Below are positions 4,984 through 9,872 of a DNA stretch of 9,872 nt, one piece after another. A program made the translations under genes and the position numbers. Location: the NCBI GenBank assembly GCA_022758945.1, contig JAEMQE010000228.1:1-9872 (forward strand), read 5' to 3'. Origin of the DNA: Lentimicrobium sp. Its GTDB lineage: Bacteria; Bacteroidota; Bacteroidia; Flavobacteriales; Flavobacteriaceae. The notes beneath the pieces are model-generated. The model was given only the letters and a program-made list of their open reading frames with translations, did no database searches and was not told the DNA's origin. Position 1 is the stretch's first letter, and every line of letters starts with the position of its first letter.

Positions 4984-7833
4984 ATGAAAACAAATGCTTT
5001 TGCTATTAGACACATTGGACCAAGAGAAAATGATGTTGCACAAATGTTGAAAACAATTGGAGCCGACTCGCTCGAACAATTGATTTCCGAAACTATACCC
5101 GATGATATTCGATTAAAAACACCATTAAATTTAGATCCAGCTATGACCGAATATGAGTTTTCGAATCATATTCAACAATTGGGGAATAAAAATAAAATGT
5201 TTCAATCCTACATCGGTTTAGGATACAACCAAGCCATTGTTCCCGCTGTAATTCAGAGAAATATTTTTGAAAACCCAGGTTGGTACACTGCCTACACGCC
5301 CTATCAGGCTGAAATAGCCCAAGGTCGTTTAGAAGCTATTTTAAATTTCCAAACGATGGTTATCGAATTAACCGGTATGGAAATTGCAAATGCTTCTTTG
5401 TTAGACGAAGGAACTGCTGCCGCCGAAGCGATGTCTTTACTATTTGACGTTCGTTCTCGTGAACAAAAGAAAAATAATGTGAATAAATTCTTTGTTTCCG
5501 AAGAAATTTTACCCCAAACATTGTCCGTTTTACAAACTCGGTCAGAACCAATTGGCGTAGAATTAGTCATTGGAAACCACGAAAATTTTGATTTTTCAAC
5601 TGAATTTTACGGAGCAATCTTGCAGTATCCTGGCAAATATGGGCAAGTTCACGATTATACTGATTTCATTGCAAAAGCAGCTTCAAACGAAATAAAAGTA
5701 GCCGTAGCTGCCGATATTTTAAGTTTGGCAAAACTAACACCTCCAGGAGAAATGGGAGCTGCTGTTGTTCTTGGGACCACGCAACGTTTCGGAATTCCCT
5801 TAGGTTATGGCGGGCCACACGCCGCTTATTTTGCCACAAAAGACGAGTACAAAAGAAGTATGCCAGGAAGAATTATTGGCGTAACCGTGGACACTGACGG
5901 AAACCGCGCACTTCGTTTGGCTTTGCAAACACGAGAGCAACACATCAAACGAGACAAAGCAACTTCAAACATTTGTACAGCGCAAGTTTTATTGTCGGTT
6001 ATGGCAGGAATGTATGCTGTTTATCACGGACCTAAAGGGTTACAATATATTGCCGATAAAGTTCATTCGCTAACCGCAACTTTGTCAAATGAATTAGAGA
6101 AATTGGGCATACAACAAACCAACACCGCTTTCTTTGACACTCTTGTAGTGAAGGCTGATGCTAAAAAAGTAAAAACAATCGCTGAACAAAACGAAATTAA
6201 TTTCTATTATATCGATGACAATACCATTTCCATTTCATTGAATGAAACCACCAGTATTGCCGATTTGAATAAAATAGTTTCCATTTTCGCTTCTGCAAAT
6301 ATTACGCAGGCAGCTACAATTTTGAATCTGACGGAAACCAATCATTTTCCTTCTCATTTAGAAAGAACCTCAAGATTTTTGCAACATGATGTTTTCAATA
6401 AATACCATTCAGAAACCGCTTTGATGCGTTATATCAAAATGCTCGAGCGCAAAGATTTATCGTTGAATCATTCGATGATTTCATTGGGTTCTTGTACGAT
6501 GAAATTGAATGCAGCTGCCGAAATGTTGCCTTTAAGTAATGCCAATTGGAATAACATTCATCCATTTGCACCATTAGATCAAGCACAAGGTTATCAGGAA
6601 ATGTTATCTAAATTAGAACAACAATTAAATGTTATTACTGGTTTCGCAGGCACTACTTTGCAACCTAATTCTGGTGCTCAAGGCGAATATACCGGATTGA
6701 TGGTCATTCGTGCCTATCATCAATCTCGAGGTGATCATCATAGAAATATTGCACTAATTCCTTCATCAGCACACGGAACGAATCCAGCTTCGGCAGCAAT
6801 GGCAGGAATGAAGGTAATTGTTACCAAAACTTTGGAAAACGGAAATATCGATGTGGAAGATGTACGTCAAAAAGCCCTTCAACACAAAGACAATTTAGCT
6901 TGTTTAATGGTAACATATCCTTCGACTCACGGTGTTTTTGAAAGTGCCATCAAAGAAATAACACAAATCATTCACGACAACGGTGGCCAAGTTTATATGG
7001 ACGGTGCCAATATGAATGCTCAAGTAGGATTAACGAATCCTGCAACCATTGGCGCAGACGTTTGCCACCTGAATTTGCACAAAACATTTGCCATTCCACA
7101 CGGTGGCGGTGGACCTGGTGTAGGGCCAATATGTGTTGCCAAGCAGTTAGTTCCATTTTTACCAACAAATCCTATAATTGCCACAGGTGGTTCAAATCCC
7201 ATCACAGCCATTTCGGCAGCACCTTGGGGCTCAGCATTGGTTTGCTTGATTTCGTACGGTTACATTTCGATGTTGGGAGCAGAAGGATTAACCAATGCTA
7301 CAACATACGCAATTTTGAACGCAAACTATATTAAAGAGAAACTAAAAGGTCATTTTCATACTTTATATTCCGGAGAAATGGGCCGTGCGGCTCACGAAAT
7401 GATCTTAGATTGTCATCCTTTCAAGAAAAACGGAATTGATGTAACTGATATTTCAAAACGATTAATGGATTATGGTTTTCACGCACCAACGGTCTCGTTT
7501 CCTGTTCACGACACCATGATGGTTGAACCAACTGAAAGCGAAAATCTAGAAGAATTAGACCGTTTTTGCGATGCTATGATTTCGATTCGTAAAGAAATTG
7601 AAGCTTCAAATGTAGAAGACAAAAATAATGTTTTGAAAAATGCTCCACATACTTTAGGCATGCTTACTGCCGATGTTTGGATTTTTCCATACACCAGAGA
7701 GCAAGCCGCTTTCCCATTGGATTATATTGCTGAAAACAAATTTTGGCCAACGGTTCGCAGAGCAGATGATGCTTATGGTGACAGAAACTTGGTTTGCAGT
7801 TGTGCTCCAATTGAAGCTTATATAGAAAACTAA
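4984..7833 (+). CDS. gcvP: Glycine dehydrogenase (decarboxylating), P-protein of the glycine cleavage system
   Basis: GcvP decarboxylates glycine with pyridoxal phosphate and passes the aminomethyl group to the lipoyl arm of GcvH. GcvT then makes methylene-THF and GcvL reoxidises the lipoyl group. At 949 residues this is the single-chain form in which the two halves (GcvPA-like and GcvPB-like) are fused. The start MKTNAFAIRHIGPRENDVAQ is typical of the family. WYTAYTPYQAEIAQGRLEAI (100-119) and LLDEGTAAAEAM (139-150) mark the N-terminal half. SLGSCTMKLNAAAEM (from 500) and AHGTNPASA (from about 596) mark the C-terminal half. NLHKTFAIPHGGGGPG holds the PLP-binding lysine K700. The ending CSCAPIEAY is also typical. 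The gene is complete, is transcribed divergently from the UbiA-like gene, and is followed by a strong hairpin. gcvT and gcvH are not nearby, as is common in this group. Confidence 0.98.
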   Translation: MKTNAFAIRHIGPRENDVAQMLKTIGADSLEQLISETIPDDIRLKTPLNLDPAMTEYEFSNHIQQLGNKNKMFQSYIGLGYNQAIVPAVIQRNIFENPGWYTAYTPYQAEIAQGRLEAILNFQTMVIELTGMEIANASLLDEGTAAAEAMSLLFDVRSREQKKNNVNKFFVSEEILPQTLSVLQTRSEPIGVELVIGNHENFDFSTEFYGAILQYPGKYGQVHDYTDFIAKAASNEIKVAVAADILSLAKLTPPGEMGAAVVLGTTQRFGIPLGYGGPHAAYFATKDEYKRSMPGRIIGVTVDTDGNRALRLALQTREQHIKRDKATSNICTAQVLLSVMAGMYAVYHGPKGLQYIADKVHSLTATLSNELEKLGIQQTNTAFFDTLVVKADAKKVKTIAEQNEINFYYIDDNTISISLNETTSIADLNKIVSIFASANITQAATILNLTETNHFPSHLERTSRFLQHDVFNKYHSETALMRYIKMLERKDLSLNHSMISLGSCTMKLNAAAEMLPLSNANWNNIHPFAPLDQAQGYQEMLSKLEQQLNVITGFAGTTLQPNSGAQGEYTGLMVIRAYHQSRGDHHRNIALIPSSAHGTNPASAAMAGMKVIVTKTLENGNIDVEDVRQKALQHKDNLACLMVTYPSTHGVFESAIKEITQIIHDNGGQVYMDGANMNAQVGLTNPATIGADVCHLNLHKTFAIPHGGGGPGVGPICVAKQLVPFLPTNPIIATGGSNPITAISAAPWGSALVCLISYGYISMLGAEGLTNATTYAILNANYIKEKLKGHFHTLYSGEMGRAAHEMILDCHPFKKNGIDVTDISKRLMDYGFHAPTVSFPVHDTMMVEPTESENLEELDRFCDAMISIRKEIEASNVEDKNNVLKNAPHTLGMLTADVWIFPYTREQAAFPLDYIAENKFWPTVRRADDAYGDRNLVCSCAPIEAYIEN

Positions 7834-7843
7834 TATACAATTG

Positions 7844-7871
7844 AAATGTCTCGAGAAATCGGGACATTTTT
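7844..7871 (+). terminator. Rho-independent terminator after gcvP, GAAA tetraloop
   Basis: The arms AAATGTCTCGA (7844-7854) and TCGGGACATTT (7859-7869) form an 11-bp stem with one G-U pair and a GAAA loop, followed by a five-T run (7867-7871). It begins 10 nt after the gcvP stop. Its T-tract ends only 12 nt before the haemoglobin start codon, so it also forms part of that gene's leader if transcription reads through. Confidence 0.85.
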
Positions 7872-7883
7872 ATTTATAAAACT

Positions 7884-8246
7884 ATGAGAGATATACAAAC
7901 CCGCGAAGATTTGAACTTATTGATGAGTGAATTCTATTTGAAATTACTTGCTGATAGCAAAATTAATTATTTATTTACAGAAGTAGCGAAAATAGATTTA
8001 GAACCTCATTTACTAGACTTAGTCGATTTTTGGGAACAAATTCTCTTTGATAGAGGCAGTTATCAAAAAAATGTGCTCCAAATTCACACGAACTTAAACC
8101 AACTATCCAAACTTTCTGAAGTACATTTTGCTATTTGGCTCAACTATTTCAACACCACAATAGACGAAAATTTCGCAGGGCAAACTGCCGAAAATATGAA
8201 AACCAGAGCACTCTCAATTGCAACAGTAATGAAAATAAAATTATAA
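7884..8246 (+). CDS. Group III truncated haemoglobin (TrHb3)
   Basis: This 120-residue haem protein matches group III truncated globins such as Campylobacter Ctb in length and motif order. Aligned by eye to Ctb, the haem-pocket residues are Y18 in SEFYLKLL (B10), H42 in EPHLLDLVDFW (E7), H68 in LQIHTNL (proximal F8) and W85 in HFAIWLNYF (G8). The FW pair at 49-50 and the KTRALSIATVM terminal helix are also typical. Family members bind O2 and NO with high affinity and are linked to nitrosative stress or microaerobic growth; the role here is not shown. It follows gcvP on the same strand but a strong terminator sits in its leader, and no clear TAnnTTTG box is visible in front, so its expression may depend on read-through. 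The frame and start appear sound, with an A-rich leader. Confidence 0.88.
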   Translation: MRDIQTREDLNLLMSEFYLKLLADSKINYLFTEVAKIDLEPHLLDLVDFWEQILFDRGSYQKNVLQIHTNLNQLSKLSEVHFAIWLNYFNTTIDENFAGQTAENMKTRALSIATVMKIKL

Positions 8247-8389
8247 CTTTATTGTTATTTTATTTAACAAATTATCAGTATTTAGCCTAAAAGCAAACTA
8301 TTTAATAATTATATGCACGCATAGTAAATTTTATCTAAAAATCTCATTTTTTATCTCTAAATTAGCCTAATATTATATATTTATTACCA
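8247..8389. other. AT-rich intergenic region with small repeats and a dyad upstream of the KAS III gene
   Basis: This 143-bp gap has no coding frame. It holds the 9-mer TTAGCCTAA twice (8282-8290 and 8362-8370), itself nearly palindromic, and a perfect dyad TATGC-AC-GCATA (8312-8323). TAAATTTT at 8325-8332 is one base off the Bacteroidota -7 box, but no TTG is correctly spaced upstream. The region probably holds the promoter and perhaps operators of the KAS III gene; no site is proven. No clear terminator for the haemoglobin gene is visible. Confidence 0.45.
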
Positions 8390-9448
8390 ATGAAAATAAA
8401 AATAACTGGAGTAGGGAGTTATATTCCCGAAGTAAAAGTCGCCAATATTGATTTTGACAAACACGTATTTTTAAATGAAGACGGCAGTCCTTTTGCCTAT
8501 CCAAATGAAGTTGTAATAGGAAAATTTAAAAGCATTACCGGAATAGAACAAAGACGCTATGCAGCGCCAGAGCAATGTTCCTCTGATTTGGCTTTTTTAG
8601 CTTCACAAAAAGCGATTGAAAATGCAGGAATCGATCCAGAAACCTTAGATTATATCATTTTTGCACACAATTTTGGAGATGTTAAATACGGAACACATCA
8701 ATCCGATATGATTCCAAGTTTGGCCACACGTGTCAAACATAAATTGCAAATAAAAAATCCAAAATGCGTTGCTTTTGACATCCTTTTTGGTTGTCCAGGT
8801 TGGATAGAAGGTGTTCTTCAAGCCAATGCTTTTATCAAATCAGGAATGGCAAAACGCTGCTTGGTGATTGGTTCCGAAACCCTTTCCAGAGTAGTTGATG
8901 ATCACGATCGCGATTCTATGATTTATTCTGACGGTGCCGGAGCAACTATTATTGAATCCTCAGACGATGAAAGTGGTCTGTTATCCTACGAAAGTGCCAC
9001 ATATGCATATAATGAAGCCGGTTATTTGTTTTTTGGAAAATCATACAATCCAGATTTAGATCCAGATATTAAATATATAAAAATGTTTGGGCGAAAAATA
9101 TATGAATTCGCATTAAACGAAGTTCCTGCAGCGATGAAAAGCTGTCTTGACAAAAGCGGATTGGATATTGATGATGTGAAAAAAATCCTCATTCATCAAG
9201 CCAATGAAAAAATGGACGAAGCCATTATTCACCGTTTTTACAAATTATATGGCAAATCAGTTCCAAAAGATATTATGCCAATGAGCATTCACGAATTGGG
9301 AAACAGCAGTGTGGCGACCGTTCCTACTCTTTTCGATTTATTGATTAACGGAAAAATCGAAAATCAGGAAATACATAAAGGAGATGTTATTATCTTTGCA
9401 TCCGTTGGCGCAGGAATGAATGTCAACGCATTTGTTTATAGATATTAA
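8390..9448 (+). CDS. 3-oxoacyl-ACP synthase III (KAS III/FabH-like) condensing enzyme
   Basis: The 352-residue protein has the thiolase-fold catalytic triad of KAS III enzymes: C135 in DILFGCPGW, H269 in LIHQANEKM and N305 in HELGNSSVA. The N-terminal MKIKITGVGSYIPE and the C-terminal GDVIIFASVGAGMNVNAFVY are also typical. These enzymes load an acyl-CoA primer onto the cysteine and condense it with malonyl-ACP. It is longer than housekeeping FabH (about 317-335) and has an extra stretch around residues 25-45 (FLNEDGSPFAYPNEVVIGKF). It is not next to plsX/rpmF, where the essential fabH commonly lies, so it is more likely a second KAS III for a special lipid, pigment or secondary product. No symbol is given for that reason. 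A methyltransferase gene begins 88 nt downstream on the same strand. The primer specificity cannot be judged. Confidence 0.9.
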   Translation: MKIKITGVGSYIPEVKVANIDFDKHVFLNEDGSPFAYPNEVVIGKFKSITGIEQRRYAAPEQCSSDLAFLASQKAIENAGIDPETLDYIIFAHNFGDVKYGTHQSDMIPSLATRVKHKLQIKNPKCVAFDILFGCPGWIEGVLQANAFIKSGMAKRCLVIGSETLSRVVDDHDRDSMIYSDGAGATIIESSDDESGLLSYESATYAYNEAGYLFFGKSYNPDLDPDIKYIKMFGRKIYEFALNEVPAAMKSCLDKSGLDIDDVKKILIHQANEKMDEAIIHRFYKLYGKSVPKDIMPMSIHELGNSSVATVPTLFDLLINGKIENQEIHKGDVIIFASVGAGMNVNAFVYRY

Positions 9449-9458
9449 TTTCATTTGA

Positions 9459-9524
9459 AGCAATTTCCCGCTATACGTTTCAATCCACGCCCAAAAGCGT
9501 GGGATTTTCACTGCTATCGGGGCT
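9459..9524. repeat. Structured intergenic element (nested hairpin, probably a dispersed repeat)
   Basis: An outer pairing AGC...CCCG (9459-9461 and 9467-9470) with CGGGGCT (9518-9524) encloses two direct copies of GCTAT (9470-9474 and 9513-9517) and an inner hairpin. The inner stem is AAT+CCACGC (9482-9490) with GCGTGG+ATT (9497-9506, one bulged G) around the loop CCAAAA. The flanks, TTTCCCGCTATACG and CACTGCTATCGGGGCTA, look like an element I associate with many intergenic sites in Flavobacteriaceae, where the flanks are constant and the central hairpin varies. That association is from memory, not from a search. It could act as a partial terminator or an RNA-stability hairpin. Confidence 0.65.
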
Positions 9525-9535
9525 AAAAAACCAAT

Positions 9536-9872
9536 ATGTACGAAAAAACATTTCCGAATAAGAGATTCAAACATACTTTAGAATTTTTAAAAAAACACAT
9601 TTCCACAACCGAAACCATCTTTGATTTAGGTGTGGAAAATCCTTTTTCTAAAATAATGAAAGCCGAAGGTTTTCAGGTAAAAAATACCACAGGAGAAGAT
9701 TTAGACAACAATCAAACGGCATTACAAAACGAAAAATATACTGTTTTTACTGCTTTTGAAATTTTTGAACATTTATTAAATCCCTACACGGTATTGGAAA
9801 ATGTGAAATGTGATAAACTTTTAATTTCCATCCCGTTGCGTTTGTGGTTTTCGCCTGCCTATCGCAGCAAAA
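9536..9872 (+). CDS. Class I SAM-dependent methyltransferase (5' part, runs off the window)
   Basis: The frame starts at ATG 9536, 12 nt after the intergenic element, and stays open to the window edge, giving 112 residues. TIFDLGVENPFSKIMKAEGF (27-46) fits the first SAM-binding strand and turn of a Rossmann methyltransferase, although it is poorer in glycine than the classical motif. TGEDLDNN (52-59) sits where the acidic strand-2 end is expected. YTVFTAFEIFEHLLNPYTVL (68-87) is the post-II motif common in Methyltransf_11/23-like enzymes, and KLLISIPL (94-101) follows as the next strand. The substrate is unknown. With the KAS III gene just upstream on the same strand it may belong to one transcription unit, but the hairpin between them weakens that. 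The C-terminal half is not visible. Confidence 0.75.
   Translation, partial: MYEKTFPNKRFKHTLEFLKKHISTTETIFDLGVENPFSKIMKAEGFQVKNTTGEDLDNNQTALQNEKYTVFTAFEIFEHLLNPYTVLENVKCDKLLISIPLRLWFSPAYRSK

Noticed and set aside
5304..5570. Minus-strand open frames inside gcvP, such as this one of 88 codons
   Set aside because: They lie opposite an unbroken, highly conserved coding sequence and encode nothing recognisable; they are shadow frames.
9459..9524. CRISPR repeat or array
   Set aside because: A single structured unit with no repeated spacer-repeat pattern and no cas genes nearby.
9338..9574. Minus-strand frame of 78 codons across the end of the KAS III gene and the intergenic element
   Set aside because: It runs through conserved KAS III coding sequence and the hairpin element on the opposite strand, with no recognisable protein features.

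Overview
The window looks like a stretch of chromosome from a Bacteroidota bacterium, most likely Flavobacterium or a close relative in Flavobacteriaceae. Base composition is AT-rich. Start codons are preceded by A-rich leaders rather than Shine-Dalgarno sequences. Two putative promoters carry the Bacteroidota-type -7 element TAnnTTTG. The intergenic hairpins and the proteins (949-residue one-piece GcvP, PurE with GSISD, M3 oligopeptidase) also fit that group. The assignment is inferred from sequence character, not from a database search.

Layout. Bases 1-3055 are on the plus strand: the 3' end of a probable antitoxin gene, a MazF/PemK-type toxin overlapping it, purE 12 nt later, a perfect 16-bp inverted repeat, and a long M3 metallopeptidase of the oligopeptidase A type that ends at a terminator. 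Bases 3135-4846 are on the minus strand: a UbiA-superfamily-like membrane protein and, 11 nt downstream of it, a RES-domain protein (NAD+-degrading toxin fold) with no visible Xre antitoxin. The RES gene is visibly more AT-rich than its neighbours. A short divergent promoter region (about 4847-4983) separates these from gcvP, the glycine decarboxylase of the glycine cleavage system. After gcvP come a GAAA-loop terminator hairpin, a group III truncated haemoglobin, a 143-bp AT-rich intergenic region, a KAS III-type condensing enzyme, a structured repeat-like intergenic element, and the start of a class I SAM-dependent methyltransferase that runs off the window.

How the genes relate. The housekeeping core is purine synthesis (PurE), peptide turnover (M3 peptidase) and one-carbon metabolism (GcvP). 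GcvP and PurE are loosely linked, because glycine cleavage supplies the methylene-THF used in purine synthesis, but nothing here shows that they are co-regulated. Two unrelated toxin families (MazF and RES) sit among these genes. The KAS III-methyltransferase pair at the right end looks like the start of a separate lipid or secondary-metabolite locus.

I do not see a clearly new multi-gene system. The items most worth checking are the solitary RES protein, the toxin pair directly upstream of purE, the UbiA-like protein lacking the first metal-binding motif, and the structured intergenic elements at 983-1015 and 9459-9524. No RNA genes, CRISPR arrays or insertion sequences were seen. No gene-free stretch exceeds 300 bases.
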